From CF-118 sp035689345 (GTDB lineage Bacteria; Chloroflexota; Dormibacteria; Dormibacterales; Dormibacteraceae), in assembly GCA_035689345.1 (NCBI GenBank), contig DASSLR010000070.1, positions 1 to 61,565 on the forward strand: a stretch of DNA of 61,565 nt. The letters run 5' to 3'. The notes under the pieces were generated by a model. The model was given only the letters and a program-made list of their open reading frames with translations. It ran no database searches and was not told where the DNA came from. Both the position numbers and the translations under genes were made by a program. Shown in pieces: positions 9,151-17,122 of the stretch; position 1 is the first letter of the stretch; every line of letters starts with the position of its first letter.

Positions 9151-10068
9151 CTAGCTCGACCAGACGTGCTGCTGCAGCCAGACCTTGGTGACCGCGTCGG
9201 GGTCCTGGTGGTTCAGCTGCACCTGCGAGTTCATCTGCACCAGGTCGGCCGTGGTCAGCTTGCCGCTGACGGCGTTCAACACGTTCTTCACCTCGTCGGA
9301 GGCGACCGCCTGGCGAAGGATGGGCACCACGTTGTCCGCCGCCTCGAGGTGCTTGTCGTCCTGCAGTACGACCAGGCCGAGCGAGTTCAGGTCGCCGTCG
9401 CTGCTGAAGACCAGGCCGACGTCGATCGATCCGTTCTTGAACGCAGCACGGGTCAACGACCCGTCGGTGTCCAGGGCCTTGAAGGACTTGAAGTGAAGGC
9501 CGTAGACCGACTCGAGCCCGGGCTTGCAGTAAGGCCGCGTCGGGCACTCCGGTCCGGCGCCCAGCACCAGCTGGCCCGCCACGGGAGCGAGGTCTGAAAG
9601 CTTGGTGAGGTTGTACTTCTCGGCCGTGGCCTTGGTGACGGCGAAGGCGTTCTGGTCGACCGCTGCTGACGGCGTGAGCGCGACCAGGCCCAGGGACTGC
9701 AGGTGCGAGTTGAGCTTGGCGGTCGTGGCGGTGACGTCGCCGTTGGCCTCGCCTGCGCTCTTGTTGTAGTACTCGAGGTCGGTGGCGGCGTAGCCGATGT
9801 AGAGGTCGATCGCCTTCGACTGAATCGCGGGGGCGACCACCTCGCGCGACCCGAGGTTGAGCTTGAACGTCACGTTGTAGCCGTCGTGCTGCAGGGCCTG
9901 CCCGTACAGCTCGGCGAGCACGCTGCCCTCAGAGAAAGCGAATCCCGCGATCGTGATGTTGCCCTTGGACGACGAGGCCGGCGCGCTCGTGCTGCCGCAG
10001 GCCACCGCCGCGAGCGCGATCGCCGCCAGGGCGGCGAACACGCGAACCGAGTTCAATTTGCCATTCAT
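9151..10068 (-). CDS. Glycine betaine/choline-type ABC substrate-binding lipoprotein
   Basis: 305-residue periplasmic binding protein of the ProX/OpuCC/OsmF group. The signal peptide ends at AVACGS, a lipobox cysteine. Then come NITIAGFAFSEGSVLAELYGQAL and DLYIGYAATDLEYY, the segments that open the two lobes in this family, and KNGSIDVGLVFSSDGDL in lobe 2. It should deliver a quaternary amine or related compatible solute to the permeases encoded upstream on this strand. The start is ATG 10068 with GGAGAGG about 6 bases before it. The long open frame continuing to 10821 is a shadow of the permease gene. Confidence 0.9.
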   Translation of the reverse strand: MNGKLNSVRVFAALAAIALAAVACGSTSAPASSSKGNITIAGFAFSEGSVLAELYGQALQHDGYNVTFKLNLGSREVVAPAIQSKAIDLYIGYAATDLEYYNKSAGEANGDVTATTAKLNSHLQSLGLVALTPSAAVDQNAFAVTKATAEKYNLTKLSDLAPVAGQLVLGAGPECPTRPYCKPGLESVYGLHFKSFKALDTDGSLTRAAFKNGSIDVGLVFSSDGDLNSLGLVVLQDDKHLEAADNVVPILRQAVASDEVKNVLNAVSGKLTTADLVQMNSQVQLNHQDPDAVTKVWLQQHVWSS

Positions 10069-10139
10069 CCCAAGCCTCTCCTTGCTCCCCGTTTCCCGAT
10101 GCAACACGCCCCGCACCCCGATTCTTCCATGGAGCGACG

Positions 10140-10847
10140 TCACGCCGTCTTGAACTGGGCGGCGCGCCTCGAGGCACGAACGTGCATCAAACGAATACCG
10201 CGCGGGGTTAGCAGACGTTCCACGCCGGCCAGCGAGACCTCGGTCGCCAGGGCCAGCAACGCGACGAGCAGCGCGCCGGCGAACAGCTTCGTGTAGTCGA
10301 ACTGGGCCAGCCCATCGATGATGTAGCGGCCCAAACCACCGCCGGCGATCAGGGCCGCCAGGGTGGCCGTGGCCACGACCTGCACCGCCGAGGTGCGAAT
10401 CCCGGCCATCAGCAGCGGGACGGCGAGCGGGATCTCCACACGCAGCAGCTGCGCAAGCTCGCGATAGCCCATCCCTCGGGCCGCGTCCTTTATATCCGGG
10501 TCTACCTCGCGCAGCCCGACGTAGCTGTTGGTGACCATGGGCGGGATGGCAAGTGCGGTCAGCGCGACGATGATCGGCAGATCGCCGAGGCCGAAGACCT
10601 GAAACGCGATCACGAGGATGCCGAACGAGGGCAGCGCGCGGCCGACGTTGGAGACGTTGATCGCGAGGTTGCCCAGCTTGCCGTAATGACCCAGCGCGAT
10701 GCCGATGGGCAGGGCGATGACGGCGCCGATCGCCACCGATTCGGCCGACAGCTGGACGTGCTCGAGCAGGCGCGTCGGGATGCCGTCGGCGCCGCGCCAG
10801 TGCGACGGGTCGGAGAACCACTTGAGGACGGTCTCGATGGCCCCCAT
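10140..10847 (-). CDS. ABC transporter permease (OpuC/OsmY-W type)
   Basis: 235-residue inner-membrane permease. About six hydrophobic segments are visible. The EAA loop reads DAARGMGYRELAQLLRVEIPLAVPLLMAGIR, the site that docks on the ATPase. The homologous permease gene just upstream ends 2 bases before this start. Having two separate permeases with one binding protein and one ATPase is the OpuCABCD/OsmVWXY arrangement for osmoprotectant uptake. The substrate-binding protein gene follows after 71 bases. Confidence 0.9.
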   Translation of the reverse strand: MGAIETVLKWFSDPSHWRGADGIPTRLLEHVQLSAESVAIGAVIALPIGIALGHYGKLGNLAINVSNVGRALPSFGILVIAFQVFGLGDLPIIVALTALAIPPMVTNSYVGLREVDPDIKDAARGMGYRELAQLLRVEIPLAVPLLMAGIRTSAVQVVATATLAALIAGGGLGRYIIDGLAQFDYTKLFAGALLVALLALATEVSLAGVERLLTPRGIRLMHVRASRRAAQFKTA

Positions 10848-10849
10848 CG

Positions 10850-11524
10850 TCAATCGCTCCGCGCCCACGGCAGGGCCAGCTTCTGGATCCCGGCGAGGAC
10901 CAGGTCCGCCACGAGCGCGAGCGCGATGGAGAGCACCGTGGCCACGACCAGCGGCGTGCGGAAATCGTCGATCAGGCCCTGCAGGATCAGCTGGCCCAAC
11001 CCTCCGAGCCCGATGACCGCGGTGATCGTGACGAGCCCGATGGTCGTCACGGTCGCGATCCGGACGCCGGCGAAGATGGCCGGAAGCGCCAGTGGAAGCT
11101 CGACCCGCAGGAGACGCGCCAGCGGCCGGTAGCCCATGCCGTTGGCGGCATCGATCACGTCCGGCGGAACCGAGTCCAGCCCCACCACGACGTTGCGCAG
11201 GATGATCAGCACCGCGTAGCCGACGAGGCCTACCTCCGCCGTGGTCGCCGTCAGTCCGGTGTACGGGATCAGGAGCGCGAACAGTGCGATCGACGGAATC
11301 GTGTAGAAGGTCCCGAAAACGATGTAGGCCGGATTGCGCACCGCGCGCCAGCGATGCGCCGCGATGCCCAGCGGCAGCGAGATGGCGAACGCCACGGCCA
11401 CCGCGACCGCGGTCAACTCGACGTGCTGCTGCAGCGCATCGGTGAAACGCGCGACGTGATTGAAGAGCCAGTCCCACAGGATCCACGGCTGATCCTCGCC
11501 CTGCAGGAATAGGCCGCCATGCAT
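10850..11524 (-). CDS. ABC transporter permease (OpuC type), first gene of operon
   Basis: 224-residue permease with an N-terminal segment (LFLQGEDQPWILWDWLFNHV) typical of OpuCB/OsmW and about five or six membrane helices. The EAA loop is DAANGMGYRPLARLLRVELPLALPAI. It is the first gene of the minus-strand permease-permease-binding protein operon. The start at 11524 is preceded by TACGGT with a 6-base gap. The ATPase gene is transcribed the other way from only 23 bases distance, so both halves of the transporter share one regulatory region. Confidence 0.9.
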   Translation of the reverse strand: MHGGLFLQGEDQPWILWDWLFNHVARFTDALQQHVELTAVAVAVAFAISLPLGIAAHRWRAVRNPAYIVFGTFYTIPSIALFALLIPYTGLTATTAEVGLVGYAVLIILRNVVVGLDSVPPDVIDAANGMGYRPLARLLRVELPLALPAIFAGVRIATVTTIGLVTITAVIGLGGLGQLILQGLIDDFRTPLVVATVLSIALALVADLVLAGIQKLALPWARSD

Positions 11525-11547
11525 TCGACTACCGTAATCGACGACCG
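11525..11547. promoter_or_regulatory. 23-bp divergent promoter region of the OpuC-type transporter
   Basis: Only 23 bases separate the two divergent start codons. The minus strand has TACGGT ending 6 bases before ATG 11524. The plus strand has TACCGT at 11530-11535, 12 bases before ATG 11548; the two hexamers lie on the same bases. Both -35 regions would fall inside the opposite coding sequence. Confidence 0.4.
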
Positions 11548-12546
11548 ATGATCACGCTGGAGCACGTCAGCAAGGGTTTCGCCGGCGGGTCCAACGCGGT
11601 GCGCGACCTCTCGCTCGAGATCACCGGCGGCAAGACTTGCGTGCTCATCGGACCTTCGGGCTGCGGCAAGACCACGACGCTGCGCATGATCAACCGCCTC
11701 ATCGATCCGGACGGCGGACGGATCCTGGTCGACGGAGTGGACACGCGCCAGGTCGACCCGGTGCAGCTGCGTTTGAAGATGGGCTACGTCATCCAGCAGA
11801 CCGGGCTGTTCCCGCACATGACGGTCGCAGACAACGTCGCCACGGTTCCCCGGCTGTGGGACTGGGACTCGGCGCGCATCAAGAGCCGCGTCGACGAGTT
11901 GCTCGAGCTCGTTGGACTCGATCCGCGCGAGTACCGCAGGCGTTACCCGCATCAGCTGTCGGGCGGCCAGCGACAGCGAGTCGGATTCGCGCGCGCGCTC
12001 GGCGCCGATCCCCCGATCCTTTTGATGGACGAACCTTTCGGCGCGGTCGATCGCATCACGCGCGAGCGGCTGCAGCGTGAGTTCATCAGCATCCAGCGAT
12101 CGCTGAACAAGACCGTCGTGTTCGTGACGCACGATATCGACGAGGCCGTCATGGTCGGCGATCGCATATGCCTCATGAAGATGCAGGCGGAGGTCGCGCA
12201 GTACGACACGCCGGACGCGATCCTCACAAGCCCGGCGAGCGACTACGTCCGTGACTTTCTAGGTCGCGAGCGGCTGGTGCGCCGGATGTCGATCGAGCCC
12301 ATCCACGCGGACGCCCTCGAGCATCCGGCGGGCGGTCCCGCGACGGGCGAGCCTCGCGTGGCGGTCACCAGCACGCTCAGCGAGGCGTTCGCGGCCGCGC
12401 TGTCCAGCCCCACCGAGTGCGCCGCCGTGTTCGACGGCGAACGCTACGTCGGCGCCTTCTCGGCCACCTCGCTTCTCGAATCGCTCCGGCGCGAGCGCCC
12501 CGAATCCACCACCGAAGGAGGGTCACAAGTTGCCTCAGGAGTTTGA
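11548..12546 (+). CDS. ABC transporter ATP-binding protein (OpuCA/ProV-like)
   Basis: 332-residue ATPase. Walker A GPSGCGKTT is at about residues 35-43, signature LSGGQRQRVGFARAL near 138-152, Walker B and D-loop ILLMDEPFGAVD near 158-169, and H-loop FVTHDIDEA follows. The last 100 residues resemble the regulatory tail of QAT-family ATPases but look shorter and more divergent than a tandem CBS pair; only one CBS-like piece (AAVFDGERYVGAFSATSLLESL) is recognisable. It would power the two permeases encoded divergently. The 3' end overlaps the next gene by 17 bases. Confidence 0.92.
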   Translation: MITLEHVSKGFAGGSNAVRDLSLEITGGKTCVLIGPSGCGKTTTLRMINRLIDPDGGRILVDGVDTRQVDPVQLRLKMGYVIQQTGLFPHMTVADNVATVPRLWDWDSARIKSRVDELLELVGLDPREYRRRYPHQLSGGQRQRVGFARALGADPPILLMDEPFGAVDRITRERLQREFISIQRSLNKTVVFVTHDIDEAVMVGDRICLMKMQAEVAQYDTPDAILTSPASDYVRDFLGRERLVRRMSIEPIHADALEHPAGGPATGEPRVAVTSTLSEAFAAALSSPTECAAVFDGERYVGAFSATSLLESLRRERPESTTEGGSQVASGV

Positions 12547-13894
12547 CGTCGTGTGCCTGGGCGGCGGCGTGGCGGGCGAAGCCATCGCCGGCGGCCTGAA
12601 GGACAGCGGCTTGAGCCTCGCGGTGATCGAGCGCGAGCTCGTCGGTGGTGAGTGCCCTTACTGGGGGTGCGTGCCGTCGAAGACGCTGCTGCGCTCCGGC
12701 GCGACGCTCACCGAGGCGCGGCGCGCGCGCGAGCTTGCCGCCTCTCGGGTGGAGTGGGACCTCGATTTCCCGAAAGTGTCGAAGCGCGTGCTCTGGATGG
12801 CCCGCGACCTGGACGATTCGCGGCCGGCCGCGGCCCTGGAGGCGACGGGGGCGAAGTTGATCAGGGGTGAGGGCAAGGTCACCGACCTGCGCACCGTGGA
12901 GGTGAAAGGCGTCCCGTACACCGCGACCAAGGCCCTGGTCATAGCCAACGGCGGCACCGCCGCCATCCCCCCGATCCCCGGCCTCGACCAGGTCGAGTAC
13001 TGGACGAACCGGCAGGCCGCGATCCCGCGCGAGCATCCGTCGACGCTGCTCGTCCTGGGCGGCGGCGCCGTCGGCGTCGAGCTCGGCCAGGCTTTCGCGC
13101 GACTCGGGACGACGGTGACGGTGGTCGAGGCCGGGGCGACCTTCCTCGGCCTGGAGGAGCCCGAGGCGGGCATGGCGCTGCGGCCGCACCTGGAAGAGGA
13201 CGGGATCACGATCCTGGTCGGCGACGCGGCGGACCGAGTGGACAAGGGCGGCGTGGGCGTGGTCGTCAAGCTCAAGTCCGGCAAGACGCTGACCGCGGAG
13301 CGCCTCCTTGTGGCGACCGGTCGCCGGGCCAACTTCGAGGCGTGGTACGGGGCGGGCATCACGCGCACGGAGCGAGGCTGGCTGAAGGTCGACCCGGAGA
13401 CACTGGAGGCCCACGCCGGAATCTACGGCGCCGGCGACGTGACGGGCCTTGGCGGCTTCACCCACCTCGCCTACTACCACGGGCAGATCGTGGCCCGCCG
13501 GCTTCGTGGCGAGGACGCGCGGGCCGACCACACGGCGGTGCCGCGGGTGACCTTCACGGACCCCGAGGTCGCCTCGGTGGGGCTGTCAGAGGTCTCGGCG
13601 CGCGAGCGCGGGATCGAGGTCGTGACCGCCTCCATCGATCCGGGCGAGGCCGCGCGCGGCTACATCCATGACTTCAAACACGGGGTCGTCAAGCTCGTGG
13701 CCGACCGGAAGCGGCGCGTCGTGGTCGGAGCCACGGTCGTCTCCCCGCGCGCGGGCGAGATGCTCGGTGAGCTCCTGCTGGCCGTCAAGGCGGGCGTGCC
13801 TCTCGCCACGATGGCCGACCTCATTCATCCGTACCCGGCCTTCAACCGGGTGCTCGGAGCGGTGCTCCAGGAGCTTGCCGCCAAGGTGGCTTAA
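12530..13894 (+). CDS. FAD-dependent pyridine nucleotide-disulfide oxidoreductase
   Basis: 454-residue class I flavin disulfide reductase, related to dihydrolipoamide dehydrogenase and mercuric reductase. FAD dinucleotide motif CLGGGVAGEAIAGG is at residues 9-22, redox-active pair C42/C47 in GGECPYWGCVPSK, NAD(P)-binding VLGGGAVGVELGQAFA near 180, second FAD motif IYGAGDVTG near 300, and HPYPAFNR near 434 where the interface catalytic histidine lies. TTG start at 12530 is backed by a strong AAGGAGG eight bases upstream. No lipoamide-enzyme subunits or mer genes accompany it, so the physiological substrate is open. Confidence 0.88.
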   Translation: MPQEFDVVCLGGGVAGEAIAGGLKDSGLSLAVIERELVGGECPYWGCVPSKTLLRSGATLTEARRARELAASRVEWDLDFPKVSKRVLWMARDLDDSRPAAALEATGAKLIRGEGKVTDLRTVEVKGVPYTATKALVIANGGTAAIPPIPGLDQVEYWTNRQAAIPREHPSTLLVLGGGAVGVELGQAFARLGTTVTVVEAGATFLGLEEPEAGMALRPHLEEDGITILVGDAADRVDKGGVGVVVKLKSGKTLTAERLLVATGRRANFEAWYGAGITRTERGWLKVDPETLEAHAGIYGAGDVTGLGGFTHLAYYHGQIVARRLRGEDARADHTAVPRVTFTDPEVASVGLSEVSARERGIEVVTASIDPGEAARGYIHDFKHGVVKLVADRKRRVVVGATVVSPRAGEMLGELLLAVKAGVPLATMADLIHPYPAFNRVLGAVLQELAAKVA

Positions 13895-13925
13895 AGCCGC
13901 GGACCTCGTCTCATACTGATCGCCG

Positions 13926-14213
13926 ATGATCGACATCCGCCTCGACATCGACACGATCATCGTCTGGGTGCTGGTCGGCCTTCTGGCCGGAGCGCTCGCG
14001 GGTCGCGTCGCGCTCGGCCGCGACCTGGGACTGTTCGGCGACATCATCGCGGGCGTGATCGGAGCCTTCCTCGGCGGGGTGCTCGCCGGCCTGCTGCACA
14101 TCAACTTCGCGATCGCCGGCCATCCGGTGATCACCGAGATCATCGTGAGCTTCGTCGGGGCCGTGATCCTCCTTTTCGTGCTGCGGATATTGGGATTCGG
14201 CAGGGGTAAGTAG
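13926..14213 (+). CDS. GlsB/YeaQ/YmgE family membrane protein (copy 1)
   Basis: 95-residue polytopic protein of the transglycosylase-associated (PF04226) family, with three hydrophobic helices and the glycine-rich pattern GLLAGALAGRVALGRDLGLFGDIIAGVIGAFLGG split across the first two. The name reflects genome context rather than a shown activity; members are stress-linked small membrane proteins. ATG 13926 follows CATACT by 8 bases. The next gene is a diverged copy of the same family, 97 bases downstream. Confidence 0.85.
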   Translation: MIDIRLDIDTIIVWVLVGLLAGALAGRVALGRDLGLFGDIIAGVIGAFLGGVLAGLLHINFAIAGHPVITEIIVSFVGAVILLFVLRILGFGRGK

Positions 14214-14310
14214 CCGGCCGTTTACATCTCTAAACCTGCCTGAGTACGTCCGCGCGCCCCCGCGTTTTGATGAGCAGTAGGGGTCTCGCCCAAAAGGAGG
14301 TCTCATACAT

Positions 14311-14616
14311 ATGGTCGTCAACCTCGATTTCGACACGATCCTGTTGTGGCTGCTCGTCGGCGTCGTCGCCGGCTTCTTCGCGAGCCACATCGCCCTCGGC
14401 CACGGCCTTGGCATCATCGGGGACGTTGTGGTCGGCATCATCGGCGCCTTCATCGGCGGCTTTCTGTCCGGCGTCTTCCACTGGAGCATCGTGATCGCGG
14501 GACACCCGATCATCACCGCGATGATCATGGCGTTCCTCGGCGCGGTGATCCTGCTGATCATCGTGCGCATCCTCGGCTTTGGCCGGGGTGCACGGCGTCG
14601 ACCCTACTGGAGCTGA
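14311..14616 (+). CDS. GlsB/YeaQ/YmgE family membrane protein (copy 2)
   Basis: 101-residue paralog of the preceding gene. It keeps the WLLVGVVAGFFASHIALGHG helix-turn and the VGIIGAFIGGFLSG glycine-rich helix and ends RILGFGRG like copy 1 (RILGFGRGK), so the two probably arose by tandem duplication. Unlike copy 1 it has a strong AAAAGGAGG Shine-Dalgarno about 12 bases before the ATG, so translation control differs. A third, more distant family member is at 33536-33829. Confidence 0.87.
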   Translation: MVVNLDFDTILLWLLVGVVAGFFASHIALGHGLGIIGDVVVGIIGAFIGGFLSGVFHWSIVIAGHPIITAMIMAFLGAVILLIIVRILGFGRGARRRPYWS

Positions 14617-14640
14617 GCGGGAGCTCCAGCTGTCACACGT

Positions 14641-14675
14641 GAGGTGCGCCCGGAGTTGCTTTCCGGGCTCGCCTC
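14641..14675. terminator. Bidirectional hairpin between convergent genes
   Basis: The stem GCCCGGA/TCCGGGC (14648-14654 with 14662-14668, 7-base loop) extends by GAGGTG/CGCCTC after one mismatch, making about 13 pairs in all. It lies exactly between the convergent stops of copy 2 and the phosphosulfolactate phosphatase-like gene. The T-rich tract after it is weak (TATGTTTG on plus). Confidence 0.65.
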
Positions 14676-15358
14676 TATGTTTGCGACAAGTCTTCTCTTA
14701 GCAGCTGCACGCAACCTTCTTTCTTCGTCGCGGGCATAGCGAAGTCGAAACGGTTGACCGCGAGCGCGAGGTCGAGGTCGGTGCGCGGAAATCCAGGCCA
14801 ATCACCTAGCGCGAACTTGCGATAGCGCTCCGAGTCGTATAGCGGCTGCAGCAGCCGGTCGAGATCTTCGTTTTCGCCTCGCAGCAGCGCGGCCACGTAG
14901 CGCGCGCAGGCGTGGTCTTCGGGAAAGTCACCCGATGCGACCAGCGTCACAGTCGCCGGCCGTCTTAACAGGCAGGCTTGAGCCGTAGGCCCCGCCACGG
15001 CCAGACTCGCGGCGTACATGGCCTCCGCCCGTTCGACCGCGAGGACCGCCTGCGTGCCGGCGCTGGTGCGCTGCACGACCGCATGTCCGAGCACGTCCGC
15101 CTCGGCGATCTGGGTAGGCGAGTTGCTGATCGCTATGCCCGCCACGGGCAGCGTGTCGACCTCCGCCGAGATGATCGCGCCGGGCGTGCGCGCCGCGAGC
15201 GCACGCGCCTCGTCGACCGTTTCGACGAGCAGGCACTCGCGCGCCCCGCCGGCAAGTGCGTAAGCGCTCACGGTAAACGCTCGGAGAACGTCGATGACGA
15301 CGACCACGCCTTTGGCGTGGCGGGCGCCTTCGACGCCGACGGCGTGGACGACGTTCAT
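14675..15358 (-). CDS. 2-phosphosulfolactate phosphatase (ComB) family
   Basis: 227-residue member of PF04029. VVVVIDVLRAFTVSAYALAGGA near residues 18-39 is the family hallmark with the metal-binding aspartate; later segments NSPTQ, RTSAGTQAV, LVASGDFPEDHACARYVAALL also match the ComB pattern. ComB hydrolyses 2-phosphosulfolactate in coenzyme M synthesis, but bacterial homologs are widespread without that pathway, and no other coenzyme M gene is here. Function in this organism is therefore uncertain, perhaps sulfolactate metabolism. Monocistronic, ended by the shared hairpin. Confidence 0.85.
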   Translation of the reverse strand: MNVVHAVGVEGARHAKGVVVVIDVLRAFTVSAYALAGGARECLLVETVDEARALAARTPGAIISAEVDTLPVAGIAISNSPTQIAEADVLGHAVVQRTSAGTQAVLAVERAEAMYAASLAVAGPTAQACLLRRPATVTLVASGDFPEDHACARYVAALLRGENEDLDRLLQPLYDSERYRKFALGDWPGFPRTDLDLALAVNRFDFAMPATKKEGCVQLLREDLSQT

Positions 15359-15391
15359 CTCATGCCGGTGGGGTGATGGCGAGGGCCGCGC

Positions 15392-15736
15392 ATGATATGG
15401 GCGGTGTCAGTGCAAGGCCCGGCAGGGCCGCGTCGCGCCATTGGCTTCGAGCAGATCGCGGATTGCGGCTCGATGCGCGTGGTCGGCCTGAGCCTGGACC
15501 CGGGCCAGGACGTGCCCGAGCACCGCAACGCGATTCCCGTGGCGCTGATAGTGACCCTGGGCACGCTGAAGTTCCACGACGGCGAGAAGTGGGCCGAGGT
15601 CGAGGCCGGCGAGATGCTGCTCATCAATCCCGGCGAGCGCCATCGCTATCGGGCCGAGGTGGCGACGTCGGCGTACCTCGTGTTCGCGGGATTGCCCGGC
15701 GTGCGCAGCCGCACGTGGAGCCTGCGCCGGCGCTGA
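15392..15736 (+). CDS. Small cupin-domain protein
   Basis: 114-residue single-domain cupin. The first motif is GQDVPEHRNAIPVALIVTLGTLKF, with only one histidine in place of the usual HxH; the second is PGERHRYRAEVATSAYLVFAG with one histidine. VEAGEMLLINPGERH is the classic inter-motif glycine/proline turn. Metal binding and activity cannot be predicted; such proteins are often sensors or isomerases. It starts 33 bases from the divergent ComB-like gene. Confidence 0.75.
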   Translation: MIWAVSVQGPAGPRRAIGFEQIADCGSMRVVGLSLDPGQDVPEHRNAIPVALIVTLGTLKFHDGEKWAEVEAGEMLLINPGERHRYRAEVATSAYLVFAGLPGVRSRTWSLRRR

Positions 15737-15737
15737 T

Positions 15738-16301
15738 TCATGGCGCGTTCCAGAGGATGAGCTCGTGTCCTCGATCGAAGGCACCGAGCCGGCTCAGCGT
15801 GGCCACGTCGAGGCGGAACCGCTCGGCGATCGTCACGTCGAGCCCGAGCCACGCGACGGCGACTGTGCGCAGGATGTGGCCGTGGGCGAACGCGAGGACG
15901 TCGCCTCCTGCCGCGGACGCGATCTCGAGAAAGGACTGCGCGCGACTGTAGGCCTCGGCAGGGGATTCGCCGCCCGGGCATCCGTCGTGATACAGCTCCC
16001 AACCCGGCCGTGATTGCTGGATCTGGGCTGTGGTCATGCCTTCGTAGTCCCCGTAGTCGTACTCGCGCAGCTCATCAGTGATCGTGGGATGCGGGAACCC
16101 GGCCAGCTCGGCGGTGCGGCGGGCTCGCTGCATCGGGCTCGAATAGACGGCGGCGAACTCAATGCCGGCGAGCCGCGCTGCGAGCGTCGTCGCTTTCTGC
16201 TCGCCTCGCTGCGTGAGGGGCAGATCCGTGCGCCCCGTGTGGCGGCCGTTGAGGCTCCACTCTGTTTCGCCATGACGTGCGAGATAGATGGAGAACGTCA
16301 G
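15738..16301 (-). CDS. Histidine phosphatase family protein, CTG start
   Basis: 187-residue phosphoglycerate-mutase-like phosphatase. The catalytic LARHGETEW is at residues 7-15 and the second catalytic histidine is in AFAHGHILR; GESPAEAYSRAQ also fits the family. With ATG 16133 as start, the RHG motif would be lost, so translation must begin upstream. There is no in-frame ATG, GTG or TTG close by; the best candidate is CTG at 16301-16299, which overlaps the TGA of the preceding gene (CTGA) just as other genes here use ATGA or TTGA. Substrate could be a phosphosugar or cobalamin intermediate; not determinable. Confidence 0.82.
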   Translation of the reverse strand: MTFSIYLARHGETEWSLNGRHTGRTDLPLTQRGEQKATTLAARLAGIEFAAVYSSPMQRARRTAELAGFPHPTITDELREYDYGDYEGMTTAQIQQSRPGWELYHDGCPGGESPAEAYSRAQSFLEIASAAGGDVLAFAHGHILRTVAVAWLGLDVTIAERFRLDVATLSRLGAFDRGHELILWNAP

Positions 16302-16882
16302 GCGGGCTTGCCGAGCATCTCCGGACGGCCGGAGCGGAGGGATCGACTCGCGCTCTCGATCACGGCGCCCGCGCGCACGCGCTGTCCTGGGCGGACGCAG
16401 ACCAGCCCGACCGTCGCGCGCGCCCCGCCGGGTTTCAGCGCTTCGTTGACTGCGGCGAGCACGCGGTTGGCGGCGTGCGCCGTTCCCGCAACGTCGGTGT
16501 CGGGCAGGATCGCCAGCAGCTGTGGGGGCGTGCGACCGAGAACACCCGGCGTGTCGACGTCGCGGACGGTGCCCGCAAGGGCGGCCGCCATCGTCTTGAG
16601 CATCTCGTCGGCGGGACCGGCCTCGGCGCCCTCGATCAGCAGCACGCCCAGGTTTCGCTGGTAGCGATGCGCGCGCGCGAGCTCGTCCTCGAGCACGGGA
16701 CGAACGAACCTCTCGTTGAAGAGGCCTGTGGTGCGATCGACGATGTGCAGCGGCTCGGCCTGAGGATCGTCAGCGCGTACGCCGCAGGCGGGACAGAAGA
16801 TCGCACCGCTGGGGAGTGGAGACCCGCAAGCCTGGCACGCCATCGCCTCCGGCCGCCGGCGGAGGAAGTCGCCAATCGGCAT
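16298..16882 (-). CDS. Zinc-ribbon protein with degenerate GGDEF-like domain
   Basis: About 194 residues from ATG 16882 (ATG 16843 is an alternative). An N-terminal zinc ribbon, CQACGS...CPACG, is followed by TTGLFNERFVRPVLEDELARAHRYQRNLGVLLIEG, which matches the first half of a GGDEF domain. The place of the GG(D/E)EF signature reads LGRTPPQLLAILPDTD, so the signature is absent and cyclase activity is unlikely. It may be a regulator or a binding domain. Its stop overlaps the start of the histidine phosphatase gene. Confidence 0.65.
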   Translation of the reverse strand: MPIGDFLRRRPEAMACQACGSPLPSGAIFCPACGVRADDPQAEPLHIVDRTTGLFNERFVRPVLEDELARAHRYQRNLGVLLIEGAEAGPADEMLKTMAAALAGTVRDVDTPGVLGRTPPQLLAILPDTDVAGTAHAANRVLAAVNEALKPGGARATVGLVCVRPGQRVRAGAVIESASRSLRSGRPEMLGKPA

Positions 16883-17008
16883 CCGGTAAAGCCTATCAGC
16901 CGTGCCTGCGAAACCCGAAGCGGCCGCCTCTGCGGGCACGCGCTCGTTAACAGGGTGCGTTGTAGGTTCGGAAAGCTCGACTAACGTGAGCGACGGTACG
17001 GTGAGAAT

Positions 17009-17087
17009 GGGCTTTGGGGGAGGGAAAGCCCACGGGAGCGATCAGCAAGTCCCAACCTGGTCGCGCCCGGCGCGCGAGGGAGGGCCC
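17009..17087 (+). repeat. G-rich hairpin element, copy 1
   Basis: GGGCTTT (17009-17015) pairs with AAAGCCC (17025-17031) around GGGGGAGGG. After 44 bases comes GAGGGAGGGCCC (17076-17087). The same two blocks recur in the folD-folC gap on the minus strand (21051-21087). The four G tracts could also form a quadruplex. No downstream plus-strand gene is close, so orientation of function is unknown. I do not recognise a known riboswitch. Confidence 0.5.
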
Positions 17088-17122
17088 GCGAAGCCCGCGA
17101 AACGCGAAGCGGTGCGCCTGCC

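Noticed and set aside
12377..13531. 384-residue minus-strand frame opposite the disulfide reductase
   Set aside because: No motif; the plus strand carries a complete class I flavin reductase.
17009..17087. Known riboswitch (c-di-GMP, c-di-AMP, cobalamin) in the gap near the GGDEF-like gene
   Set aside because: None of the conserved loops of these classes could be matched by eye; reported only as an unexplained repeat element.
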